A DNA stretch of 9,856 nucleotides, taken from the NCBI GenBank assembly GCA_900753135.1, contig CAADXZ010000142.1, positions 1-9,856 of the forward strand, read 5' to 3'. The notes below the pieces were generated by a model. It ran no database searches. It was not told the DNA's origin and was given only the letters and a program-made list of their open reading frames with translations. The position numbers and the translations under genes are program-made. Every line of letters starts with the position of its first letter. The stretch's first letter is position 1. The DNA is from Clostridia bacterium. GTDB lineage: Bacteria; Bacillota; Clostridia; TANB77; UBA1234. Positions 1-6,723 of the stretch are shown in pieces.

Positions 1-1
1 T

Positions 2-88
2 AAACTTTCAAGAGTGCTGAAGCCGTACCTTAAATACGCACTCCCCGTGCTGATTGTTATTGTGTTCGTTCAAGGCTTTATCGGGTAA
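2..88 (+). CDS. C-terminal end of an integral membrane protein, possibly a sodium-dependent symporter
   Basis: Reading from base 2, 28 codons run to a TAA at 86-88. The gene starts before the window. The translated end is a basic stretch (KLSRVLKPYLKY) followed by one hydrophobic helix (ALPVLIVIVFVQGFIG) and the stop. This is how a polytopic membrane transporter ends, with its last helix at the extreme C-terminus. It reminds me of the neurotransmitter:sodium symporter family, but the fragment is too short to prove this. An intrinsic terminator 75 bases downstream fits the end of a real transcription unit. It is probably the resident gene bordering the mobile-element material to its right. Confidence 0.45.
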   Translation, partial: KLSRVLKPYLKYALPVLIVIVFVQGFIG

Positions 89-163
89 GATTAACAATCC
101 CCTACAGCTCAAATTGTGCAAATTTGTACAATGTTACATTCCTATAAAATAACATATAAAACT

Positions 164-200
164 AAAAACTGTACAACCATATTCGGCTGTACAGTTTTTT
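164..200 (+). terminator. Rho-independent terminator
   Basis: A 12-bp perfect stem (AAAAACTGTACA at 164-175 pairing with TGTACAGTTTTT at 188-199) encloses a 12-base loop and runs into a T tract ending at 200. It lies 75 bases after the stop of the plus-strand membrane protein and terminates it. The stem is nearly symmetric (A tract on one side, T tract on the other), so it could also work for the minus strand. Confidence 0.85.
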
Positions 201-284
201 GTTATCTTGTGTTACCTTTTAGACGTGGATTTGTTTTTGTAACATAACCGTCAAACCAGTTGCTACACTTACGCTCGGGCATAG

Positions 285-1219
285 TATGCTTTTGATATTG
301 CAAACTATCTGCACGAATCGGGAAAGCCGACAACCAACTCGGCTATTTACGGTTACAAGAAAGACCCGAACAACAAAAATCATTGGCTGATTGATGAGGA
401 AGCGGCTACAGTCGTCCGCAGAATTTTCCATTTCACAATAGAAGGCTGCGGACCTTATGACATAGCCCGCACGCTGTTTGATGACAAGGTTGAAACCCCG
501 GCTGTTTACTTTACAAAAAAGGAATTGGAATAAGGAAAAACAAAAAGGAGTTTACCCACCCGTTCAGTTGGAGCGGATATGTTGTCCGCAGTATTCTTGC
601 AAAACAGGAATACTGCGGAGACACCGTAAATTTCCGTACGCACAAGGAATCATATAAGGACAAAAGCTCAGTGAAAAATCCGCAGGAGAACTGGCTGATA
701 TTCAATGACACGCACGAAGCAATCATTGACCGAGAAACTTGGGAGCTTGCTCAGAAACTGACAAAAACGCCGAGACGTGTTGACACCACCGGAGTGGCGA
801 ATCCGCTGACGGGTCTTGTTTATTGTGCCGATTGCGGTGCAAAGATGTATAACCACCGATTTTTCCGAGCTTACTACGCCGATGATAAATGAGTTTATCG
901 ACAAAATTTTAGTTCACGCTCCGTATTATATTGACGGAGAACGTATGCAGGAGGTTGAAATCTATCTCAATTTCATCGGCAAGTTTGAAATTCCTCAACC
1001 TCAGCTGAGCGAGGAAGAAATTAAGCGGCAGAAGCAGCTGAAACAGCCCGTCTAAAAAGCAGGGAATGCTATCAGTTGATAAAGGCGAGAAAACACAAGG
1101 TTGGCGAGCCGTTTTCACTTAGCTGCAAGGGCTGTGACAAGGTATTTGAATCCAAGCACAGCAATGCTTTGCTAAGATTGTGCAGGCTCAGTCAACAGAT
1201 CACCACCAACCCTGCGTGA
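285..1219 (+). pseudogene. Decayed large serine recombinase (recombinase domain, zinc ribbon, DUF4368-like tail)
   Basis: Three reading frames must be joined to follow this gene. Frame one (285-533) gives GKPTTNSAIYGYKKDPN, then HWLIDEEAATVVRRIF and GPYDIARTLF, typical of the recombinase domain of Tn1549-type large serine integrases. A frameshift near 515-530 moves to the next frame. That frame reads YVVRSILAKQEYCGDTVNFR, THEAIIDRETWELAQ and the zinc-ribbon motif CADCGAKMYNH (ends about 858). A deletion then joins it directly to the DUF4368-like tail (FSELTTPMINEFIDKILVHA, then EVEIYLNFIGKF). Another frameshift near 1050 leads to a second Cys-rich segment (LSCKGCDKVFESKHSNAL) ending at TGA 1217-1219. 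The N-terminal resolvase domain with the catalytic serine is absent, and roughly 190 residues of the middle are missing by comparison with intact relatives as I remember them. The gene cannot make an active enzyme. Its GC content looks higher than that of the operon to the right. Confidence 0.88.
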
Positions 1220-1220
1220 A

Positions 1221-1560
1221 AGGCTGATAATCATCAACTATCATATTCGACACACTCAAACCGGCAAGTGGAGCATAACGGATTATTCAAAGTCTGTAAA
1301 GGAAACTTTGGCGCGGTATAAAGCCGCCGTAAAGCAGATAAACGAAAAGAAAAATGAACGGAAGGGACTTCAAAATGAAAAGAAATCCACTTCCGTTTTT
1401 AATATCGCCGCACAGTGAGATTGACGGCAAACTGAATGATGAAATCAATGTGCAAGCTGCCCGTGAATATGCCCGCCGCCGTTGCAACCAAACTCAGACG
1501 AGAAATACAATGCGGCACGAACACAAGAGAAAAAACAATAGTTTACCGTTAAAAGGAAAT
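1221..1560 (+). pseudogene. Unassigned coding remnant of mobile-element origin
   Basis: A 65-codon open stretch (1221-1415, TGA at 1416) reads RLIIINYHIRHTQTGKWSITD, then a charged helical region (VKETLARYKAAVKQINEKKNERKGLQNEKK). After a frame change near 1416 it seems to continue as EIDGKLNDEINVQAAREYARRR. There is no start codon with a ribosome binding site, and the frame is broken, so I read it as part of a dead gene. The Lys/Glu-rich helical character is like the C-terminal parts of relaxases or other mobilization proteins, but I do not recognise the family. It directly abuts the recombinase remnant and shares its higher GC content. Confidence 0.45.
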
Positions 1561-1743
1561 TTAAATATTTTTTCAAGCTTGAACAAGAAACGGATTACGA
1601 CACCTTGCTGTATTGCAGTTTTGCGTTAATCAGATTTTCGTCATGATTATACAACGAGGCAACTTTTCAATGTCCAAGTAATTCAGCACTAATTATGCTA
1701 AACCAACATTGTTATTTATTTGACCAATTTAAATATCTTGAAT
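1561..1743. other. Gap between element remnants and the ABC operon
   Basis: No intact gene is visible. On the minus strand a short degenerate frame (about 1606-1696) reads SAELLGH, a stop, KVASLYNHDENLINAKLQYSKVS and a stop. Part of it resembles the H-loop segment of the ABC ATPase encoded at 2306-2962. No GC-rich hairpin with a T tract follows the operon stop at 1744 on the minus strand, only an AT palindrome around 1740-1755. The operon end is therefore not marked by a clear terminator. Confidence 0.4.
1623..1646. repeat. 24-bp direct repeat of part of the ATPase gene (second copy at 2382-2405)
   Basis: Bases 1623-1646 and 2382-2405 match at 22 of 24 positions, in the same orientation. The second copy codes, on the minus strand, for the H-loop region of the ATPase (CHDKNQINA). 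The first copy, on the minus strand, can be read as NHDENLINA. The match stops abruptly on both sides at the DNA level. It may be the last trace of a second, decayed ATPase gene. Confidence 0.6.
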
Positions 1744-2322
1744 TTAATTAAATTTGACTTCTGACATTATTTTTTGAGGATATAAAGATGATACCAAATA
1801 ATACGTTCTGTTTCTAATATCGGTGGAATCATAATTGAGAAATTGTTCAGAAGAGATAGGAACGGGTGCAATAAACGTTTTTTGTTCACCTTTTGAAAGT
1901 TTAATATACATTCCACAATCATTGTAATACATAACGAGCGGGTAATAAAATTGTAATGAAAAAGCACCTGATTCAATATGAAAAGCTGTTAAATCAACAG
2001 TTATTTCATCATCTGTTGTATTGGAAATTATAATTTTTATTAAGCCAAGATTCAAATCTTCACTTTTCAAATAGTCAGAATTTTCTTCCAAATATTCTGA
2101 TAAATCATCATCATTCATAATGTCCATACGCTTAAGCATGTATGTATCTGTTATAGTGAATTTTGCATTTTGACAAACAAATGAATCGCCCATTTTATAT
2201 ACAACTTTTTCGTTTTGCGGATATTTTGAATTGATACTAAAAAACCTAATGACACCACATATACATAATACTGTTACAATAAGGAGCGTTACAATAACTT
2301 TTAAATTATTTTTCTTTCTCAT
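1744..2322 (-). CDS. Membrane-anchored extracytoplasmic protein (DUF5028/DUF4352-like), operon end
   Basis: This 192-residue protein starts at ATG 2320-2322 behind a good AGGAG site at about 2332-2336. Its start lies inside the end of the ATPase gene (17-base overlap), so the two are probably translationally coupled. Residues about 8-29 form one hydrophobic helix after a basic MRKKNNLK start: an uncleaved signal anchor. The remainder (about 30-192) is predicted outside the cell. It shows the beta-sandwich pattern of DUF5028/DUF4352 proteins: YPQNEKVVYKMGDSF near the membrane, then GLIKIIISNTTDDEITVDL, then a polar strand ending in LSKGEQKTFIAPVPI. There is no lipobox Cys. The function is unknown; such proteins often accompany peptide-export or immunity ABC transporters. 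The membrane topology and fold class are fairly clear; the exact family is less so. Confidence 0.8.
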   Translation of the reverse strand: MRKKNNLKVIVTLLIVTVLCICGVIRFFSINSKYPQNEKVVYKMGDSFVCQNAKFTITDTYMLKRMDIMNDDDLSEYLEENSDYLKSEDLNLGLIKIIISNTTDDEITVDLTAFHIESGAFSLQFYYPLVMYYNDCGMYIKLSKGEQKTFIAPVPISSEQFLNYDSTDIRNRTYYLVSSLYPQKIMSEVKFN

Positions 2323-2962
2323 AAAGACTATCTCTCCTGATGATTTTACCCTGCGCTAATTCTATAGTTTCGTCGCAAAGAGCGTTAATCTGATTTTTGT
2401 CATGACATGACAGCAACACAACTCTATCGGGAACTTTTGCGGACAAAATCATTTTTTTGACATTTTCACATGAAGCTTCATCCAACGCATTAAAAGGTTC
2501 ATCTAAAACAAGTATTTGAGGGTCTTCCATCATCGCTGCTGCTATTCCAAGTTTTTGTTTCATACCAAGTGAATATTTTCGGAAACTCTTCTTTTCGTTT
2601 GGGTCAAGCCCTACCATTCTCATAGTATCCACTATTTTTTTATCGTCTATTTTCTTTTGTATTTGAGCGAGAATCTTCAAATTTTGAAAACCGGAGTACT
2701 CAGAAATGAACCCCGGATTTTCAATTAAAGCCCCAACACTATCAGGAAACGATATGTCTTTTCCTATGATTTTGTTATTTATTTTTACAAAACCACTGGT
2801 AGGTAAAATCAGTCCGCAAATTGCACGCATAAGCATAGTTTTCCCCGAACCGTTCTTACCTACAAAACCGTAAATTTTTCCTCCGGAAAGTGATAAATTT
2901 ATATTTTCCAGTACAAGATTTTTTGATAACTTTTTTGTATAATTACAAATTTCTATATTCAT
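2306..2962 (-). CDS. ABC transporter ATP-binding protein, BcrA/bacteriocin-immunity type
   Basis: This 218-residue cytoplasmic ATPase would power the three permeases encoded just upstream. All motifs are present. Walker A is GKNGSGKT (35-42). The Q-loop region is GALIENPGFISEYSGFQNL (77-95), with Glu81 at the usual Gln position, as in bacitracin and lantibiotic-immunity ATPases. The signature is YSLGMKQKL (130-138), Walker B is ILVLDEP (150-156), the D-loop is near ALD (159-161), and the switch His is in SCHDK (His187). The compact length, with almost nothing after the nucleotide-binding domain, fits this subgroup. ATG 2960-2962 is preceded by AGGAG about 7 bases upstream, and the gene begins 14 bases after the third permease. 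The family generally moves peptides or lipid-targeting antibiotics. Whether this pump exports the secreted protein encoded upstream or protects the cell from it cannot be decided here. Confidence 0.95.
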   Translation of the reverse strand: MNIEICNYTKKLSKNLVLENINLSLSGGKIYGFVGKNGSGKTMLMRAICGLILPTSGFVKINNKIIGKDISFPDSVGALIENPGFISEYSGFQNLKILAQIQKKIDDKKIVDTMRMVGLDPNEKKSFRKYSLGMKQKLGIAAAMMEDPQILVLDEPFNALDEASCENVKKMILSAKVPDRVVLLSCHDKNQINALCDETIELAQGKIIRRDSLYEKEK

Positions 2963-2976
2963 AAATCTCTCCTACT

Positions 2977-3813
2977 TTAAATAATGTTTTTTCTTTTGAT
3001 AATTGGCAAGCCTAAAAATAAACATATAACGATTATTAAAAAGGCAACCTCCAGTTCTGTATATATTGATATATTATTTATGGCGCAAAAATCAGTTCTT
3101 ATCAACATTGAAAAGTTAAACGGCAAAAATTCGCTGCAATAAAACACAGATGTGGTCATAAGGCAGACTATCATCAAAAACGCGACAACAGGTCCAAATG
3201 TAATACTGATAATTGCATCAAATGTCATGTGACAAGTTGTAATCATCCAAGGTAACAGTACTGAGGAAATGAAAATTTCTGTCATACTTTTTCCATAAGT
3301 GCTTAGCTCCAAAAATTCTTCAGTTATTAAACTGTTTTGAGTTAATGAAAAATTACCGGAAAACAATGTAAAAGCTGTCGAAATTACAAAAAACAGTAAA
3401 TAGTACAAAGTTGAAGAAACAACACACCAAACTATTTTACTCAACCACCATAAATATCGGGATTTTACCCGCAAAATAAAGGTATCGGCACTTGTCTGCA
3501 AATCGTTTGTAATGTATAATCCCACAAACAAATAAGGAAGTACATTAAAAGAAAACCACGTTATGGGAATATCTACACCCTTATTTGCCTCCGGATCAAA
3601 AGGGTCACATCCGGCAAAAACATTCATAAAAAAATCCAGAACACCGCAGTCTACAACCGAATTATAATCACTAAAATATAAGCTAATATTATGCCAATAC
3701 ACGAAATCAATAAATATGAACAGCAACGCAGCAAAAATAAAAAATTTACGATTATGTATGATTCCCTCTGTTATATCATGCGAAAGCAAACGAAAAAAAA
3801 GACGAACTTTCAA
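2977..3813 (-). CDS. ABC-2-type permease (third of three), DUF2705-like
   Basis: A hydrophobic protein of 278 residues from the preferred TTG start at 3811-3813. That codon overlaps the TGA of the previous permease (TTGA) and has AAAGGA 9 bases upstream. A longer reading from 3888 would overlap the previous gene by 79 bases and lacks support. About six membrane segments are visible: one near the N-terminus (FIFAALLFIFIDFVYW), then an outside loop with GCDPFDPEANKGVDIPITW, then helices through the C-terminus, which ends in basic KRKNII. The cytoplasmic stretch YITNDLQTSADTFILRVKSR followed by YLWWLSK is the region where such permeases contact the ATPase. It is typical of the poorly described DUF2705/ABC-2 permeases found beside small exported proteins. 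It forms the membrane channel with the other two permeases and the ATPase encoded 14 bases downstream. Confidence 0.8.
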   Translation of the reverse strand: MKVRLFFRLLSHDITEGIIHNRKFFIFAALLFIFIDFVYWHNISLYFSDYNSVVDCGVLDFFMNVFAGCDPFDPEANKGVDIPITWFSFNVLPYLFVGLYITNDLQTSADTFILRVKSRYLWWLSKIVWCVVSSTLYYLLFFVISTAFTLFSGNFSLTQNSLITEEFLELSTYGKSMTEIFISSVLLPWMITTCHMTFDAIISITFGPVVAFLMIVCLMTTSVFYCSEFLPFNFSMLIRTDFCAINNISIYTELEVAFLIIVICLFLGLPIIKRKNII

Positions 3814-4511
3814 TTTAAAAAATCCTTTCTTTTCATGAACAATAAATTTAGTACGAATACTATAATTGTCCCAAAAATCAAGAGCCAAAAGTCAATATTC
3901 CAATCACCATCAAATGAAACTGCAATACATGTTGTGACCGTCACTAAGAACGGAAATACTTTGTTTATTATACAGCCAAAAGCACATATTAATTCAGAAA
4001 AAAATATTGTAGGAATTAAAAGACATACAAAAGTTTTCATCACTACTTTTGCAAAGCTTACATTGCTTATGCATCCTTCACACAGATAATAATAGCTTTC
4101 ATATGAATTCCAATTAATTACTGTTCGTGAAAAAAATCTCGACATACCAAGAACTGCGACGAGGAATAAAATGCAAAAAGCCACAGAAAAAGCAAGAACT
4201 TTCAAACTATTTCTGACAACCAGTGTATTTCTAAATCTAAAGCGAATATAGGCATTTGTAAAGTTACTGTTTTTTTCGGAAAATATCGTTGAAAGTAATG
4301 CGGCGGTTGGTACAAAAAAGATAGTTGTCGTGTGACCCCCGGCGGCTTCCACAAAATCTGCCATACATATGTTGTCTGTTATATCCATCATATTCTTTTT
4401 TAAAAAAGCAAAAAAGTAAAACAATACAAAACTGCAGAGTAAACAGAAAACAACCAAATATTTAAAATATGTCATTGAAACAAAAGTTTTTCTACACGCT
4501 TTAAAAAACAT
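3810..4511 (-). CDS. ABC-2-type permease (second of three)
   Basis: I place the start at ATG 4509-4511, giving 233 residues. It has GGAG 9 bases upstream, whereas the alternative TTG five codons earlier has no ribosome binding site. The gene overlaps the end of the first permease by 11 bases, and its own TGA overlaps the TTG of the next one, so all three are coupled. About six hydrophobic helices can be seen, including YLVVFCLLCSFVLFYFFAFL near the N-terminus and FWLLIFGTIIVFVLNLLF at the end. The loop after helix two (FSEKNSNFTNAYIRFRFRN) matches the ATPase-facing loop seen in the other permeases. This is the shortest of the three. No family-specific catalytic residues are expected. The substrate is unknown, and it probably pairs with one or both of its neighbours in one complex. 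Confidence 0.8.
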   Translation of the reverse strand: MFFKACRKTFVSMTYFKYLVVFCLLCSFVLFYFFAFLKKNMMDITDNICMADFVEAAGGHTTTIFFVPTAALLSTIFSEKNSNFTNAYIRFRFRNTLVVRNSLKVLAFSVAFCILFLVAVLGMSRFFSRTVINWNSYESYYYLCEGCISNVSFAKVVMKTFVCLLIPTIFFSELICAFGCIINKVFPFLVTVTTCIAVSFDGDWNIDFWLLIFGTIIVFVLNLLFMKRKDFLN

Positions 4512-5325
4512 CTTTTTTCGCTCCAATAAAATAATACGGAAAAAATGAAAGGCAAAAGAAAATCAAAAATAAAATTGTTACAGAAAAGGTAGTCCCACTT
4601 TCACTTGTAGTCGTGACAAGATTTCTGATACTGTAGGCATCAAATCCCAACATTTCAAGACAAAATGATGAAAAAATGTAAATGAAAAAAGGAAAAACAA
4701 AAGTCACAAATTTTCTGTTTAAAAAGAATGTAATAAACAATGACAAACTTGCTGTTACTCCCGAAAACAAAAATGTGATAAAAATATATATCGATGTATA
4801 TAATAACGGTTGCACATAAAACAAATCAGCCCATTTATAAGCAGGATATATGTTAGTAAATGTATAAGATGCTTCAGGAAGCATTGTTGGTAAAAACATT
4901 GAAGAAATGAGAAAACTAAAAACCATTGGAATAGCAACCACGCAACCACCACTTACGAAAACCGCTATGTATTTTGCTATGAGATAATATTTTTTCTTGG
5001 CACGAACGCACACATTCCTTGCATATCCCCTGTTTATATCATCATAAAAGGAACTACCAAATGGCAAAGTGGCGAGAATTGGAATAGCCATATAAAAAAT
5101 GTTTTGCTGAAGATAGATATTATGACTGCCAATCCAGTTTGTATATGAAATTTCAAAAAATCCCATTAAATTTTCATCATTTAAAAATTCAGAATTCAAC
5201 TGCACACAGTATGGTATTCTTTCAATCGAATACCATGTTACCAATGCTAATGAAATTAGCAAAGAAATTAAAAACAGCCTGTTTTTAAAACTTCTTTTCA
5301 GTTCGAATTTAATCATTCTTTGCAT
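4501..5325 (-). CDS. ABC-2-type permease (first of three)
   Basis: I prefer the ATG at 5323-5325 (274 residues, starting MQRMIKFELKRSFKNR), because GGAG lies 9 bases upstream. An ATG five codons earlier (5338-5340) has no Shine-Dalgarno sequence. The protein has a basic N-terminus typical of ABC-2 permeases (FELKRSFKNRLF), one helix, a large outside loop (about 35-75), then five more helices. The loop YDDINRGYARNVCVRAKKKYY is the likely ATPase-coupling loop, equivalent to loops in the other two permeases. The gene begins 18 bases after the upstream membrane-anchored protein and overlaps the second permease by 11 bases. Three different permeases with one ATPase is more than the usual one or two for bacteriocin immunity pumps. 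Confidence 0.82.
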   Translation of the reverse strand: MQRMIKFELKRSFKNRLFLISLLISLALVTWYSIERIPYCVQLNSEFLNDENLMGFFEISYTNWIGSHNIYLQQNIFYMAIPILATLPFGSSFYDDINRGYARNVCVRAKKKYYLIAKYIAVFVSGGCVVAIPMVFSFLISSMFLPTMLPEASYTFTNIYPAYKWADLFYVQPLLYTSIYIFITFLFSGVTASLSLFITFFLNRKFVTFVFPFFIYIFSSFCLEMLGFDAYSIRNLVTTTSESGTTFSVTILFLIFFCLSFFPYYFIGAKKDVF

Positions 5326-5343
5326 TTTATCATTCTCCATTTA

Positions 5344-6036
5344 TTATTTTTCGGATTTGATGACTTGCATAGTTCCTTCTCCTAAAGGATTGCCTGAGAG
5401 CACTGTCATCAAATAAAGTTGGTCTTTGTACTCATTAAGTTGTTTGTCCTCAGCAACATATGCTACATTAACATTCAATTTTTTACCGGGTTCAAGTTTT
5501 TCTACAAAATAATTTTTTGAAGTCTTTTTCTCACTTGAATTAAAACTTCGTGCTTCGTTATATCCACCGTCTGTACCAAAATGCAAAAGTAAGCTGTTCA
5601 ATGATACCTCCACATTTTCATTTCCTTTATTCATCATTGTAATGTTAAGCACTACATATGAATATTCATTTGTAATATTTCCTTGGCTATCTTTAATTTC
5701 ATCCCAGTCCTCAAATGTGTCAAATTCGGGAAGTTCTGCTTTGTTTTTTGAAATGCTTATATCATTTAATTTAACATAAATGCTTGTTCTATCGTCGTAC
5801 ATAGTATCGTATTCAGCACCTTCCTCAAGCAGAACACAACTTTTTGAGCCCAACGCTGAATTTTCTGTGGAAGAGATATTACTTCCATTTGCAACCTGTG
5901 TGTTTTTTGCATCAGCATTAGTGTATATATCGTTGATGTCAATAATATCATTTTTTATCAAGTATAAGATGGAAACTATTATAGATGAAGCACAGATGAT
6001 AATCAAAATAATTACGGTTGTTATTTTTTTATTCAA
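5344..6036 (-). CDS. Membrane-anchored extracytoplasmic protein, DUF4352/DUF5028-like
   Basis: This 230-residue protein starts at TTG 6034-6036 with GAGGTG about 8 bases upstream; no ATG fits. A single strong helix (residues about 5-27, TTVIILIIICASSIIVSILYL) anchors it. A low-complexity Asn/Ser/Thr linker follows (about 35-65), and then a globular domain outside the cell. That domain carries features of DUF4352-type proteins: SIYVKLNDISISK, the central strand YSYVVLNITMMNKGNENVEVSL, and a late strand with KLEPGKKLNVNVAYVAE. It is the first gene of the ABC part of the operon, after the hairpin that follows the small secreted protein. The same architecture recurs in the last gene of the operon, so the two may be distant paralogues bracketing the transporter. 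An immunity, chaperone or substrate-binding role is possible. No function is established by sequence. Confidence 0.8.
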   Translation of the reverse strand: MNKKITTVIILIIICASSIIVSILYLIKNDIIDINDIYTNADAKNTQVANGSNISSTENSALGSKSCVLLEEGAEYDTMYDDRTSIYVKLNDISISKNKAELPEFDTFEDWDEIKDSQGNITNEYSYVVLNITMMNKGNENVEVSLNSLLLHFGTDGGYNEARSFNSSEKKTSKNYFVEKLEPGKKLNVNVAYVAEDKQLNEYKDQLYLMTVLSGNPLGEGTMQVIKSEK

Positions 6037-6082
6037 TATATAAACACCTCTATAAGCAACTCCCTACCGCAGTCTAAAAGTC

Positions 6083-6134
6083 ATGCTCTGCGCGCATATA
6101 TAAAGTCAAAACTTCATTAAAAGGCACAGAGCAT
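6083..6134 (-). promoter_or_regulatory. Intergenic hairpin between the secreted-protein gene and the transporter genes
   Basis: The RNA of the minus strand can form an 11-bp stem (6124-6134 with 6083-6093, one G-U pair). Within its 30-base loop a second 7-bp hairpin can form (ATGAAGT against ACTTTAT). It begins 22 bases after the stop of the secreted protein, where a terminator would be expected, but only a weak T run (TTTT) follows. I read it as a leaky terminator, attenuator or mRNA-processing element. It would let the small protein be made in excess over the transporter. Confidence 0.5.
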
Positions 6135-6156
6135 AACTTACAAAGCCACAAATATT

Positions 6157-6618
6157 TTATATGCTGTCAGGACTCCATGCTATGTGGTAACTCACAGCTT
6201 CCTTATTCATAATGTAGCCCAAAGTAGCATATTTATAGCCGTCTTCTTTAACATAGTTAGGCAAATAATAATATGTACCCTTTGGTAAATTTTTCATATT
6301 CTTAGTTGCCCCATTATAGCTCCATGAACCGTAATATCTGTCTACAGTTTTTACGGAGGAAGTATTCTTATTATTTGTACGCTGAACCCAAGCACTCAGA
6401 GAACCTCCTGATGTGCTCTTGTTTTCGCACCAAACAGATGTATAATCTTTCTTCTCACGCCAAATAGATCTGCACGGAGTACCTCCGTTGTTACTTCTCG
6501 CACTAATGTTGATAATTGTATCTGAAACATTACCGGCAGAGAATACTGAAAAAGTAAGAGCAGACATCAAAGAAAGAACGACCATACCCAACACAATCAT
6601 CTTTTTTACTTTCTTCAT
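6157..6618 (-). CDS. Small secreted protein, putative bacteriocin-like polypeptide (DUF2712/lactococcin-972-like)
   Basis: This 153-residue precursor starts at ATG 6616-6618, with AGGAG about 7 bases upstream. The signal peptide is clear: basic MKKVKK, a hydrophobic core (about 7-23) and a likely cut after FSA (residue 28). The mature protein of about 125 residues is rich in Trp, Tyr, Ser and Asn and has exactly two Cys (49 and 64), which could form a disulfide. Visible segments are SIWREKKDYTSVWCEN, SAWVQRTNNKNTSSVK, DRYYGSWSYNGATK and a C-terminus ending in HIAWSPDSI. This repetitive strand-like layout and the ending resemble small secreted DUF2712 proteins and, more loosely, lactococcin 972. 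Both occur beside multi-permease ABC genes, as here. Toxic activity is inferred from context only; it could be a signal or cell-surface protein. Confidence 0.7.
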   Translation of the reverse strand: MKKVKKMIVLGMVVLSLMSALTFSVFSAGNVSDTIINISARSNNGGTPCRSIWREKKDYTSVWCENKSTSGGSLSAWVQRTNNKNTSSVKTVDRYYGSWSYNGATKNMKNLPKGTYYYLPNYVKEDGYKYATLGYIMNKEAVSYHIAWSPDSI

Positions 6619-6650
6619 CTTTTATCTCCTGTTAATAAAAAATTAAAAGT

Positions 6651-6665
6651 TTTCAAAATTTGAAA
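6651..6665. repeat. Palindrome in the 5' leader of the secreted-protein gene
   Basis: TTTCAAAATTTGAAA is a perfect 7+1+7 palindrome. It lies in the untranslated leader, about 25 bases downstream of the expected transcription start and about 33 bases before the start codon. It might be a regulator site or a weak RNA hairpin; being AT-only apart from two C/G pairs, it might also be chance. Confidence 0.3.
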
Positions 6666-6694
6666 TATTAAAACACCGGACTCACCTCATCTCT

Positions 6695-6723
6695 ATTATA
6701 GAATATAGTGGTTCAGTTGTCAA
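6695..6723 (-). promoter_or_regulatory. Consensus sigma-A promoter of the secreted protein/ABC operon
   Basis: On the minus strand TTGACA (6718-6723) and TATAAT (6695-6700) are separated by exactly 17 bases, a perfect vegetative promoter. Transcription should start near 6688, leaving a leader of about 70 bases before the ATG. No comparable promoter is seen before the transporter genes, so this one probably drives the whole unit. The spacer contains one arm of a 15-bp inverted repeat, which makes strong repression likely. Confidence 0.85.

Noticed and set aside
1354..1629. Plus-strand 91-codon frame as an intact gene
   Set aside because: Its first part overlaps a better coding frame (1221-1415) in another phase. 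Only the part after about 1416 looks coding, so I treat it as part of a broken remnant.
1740..1757. AT palindrome after the operon as a terminator
   Set aside because: It contains no GC in the stem and no distinct T tract following it, so it is unlikely to terminate transcription efficiently.
3691..4089. Plus-strand open frame of 132 codons across the permease genes
   Set aside because: It is antisense to two well-supported permease genes, is Lys/Asn-rich in the way of AT-rich shadows, and has no ribosome binding site.
5780..6043. Plus-strand frame of 87 codons with hydrophobic character
   Set aside because: It lies antisense to the membrane anchor and linker of the 5344-6036 gene; the hydrophobicity is a mirror of that anchor, and no start signal is present.
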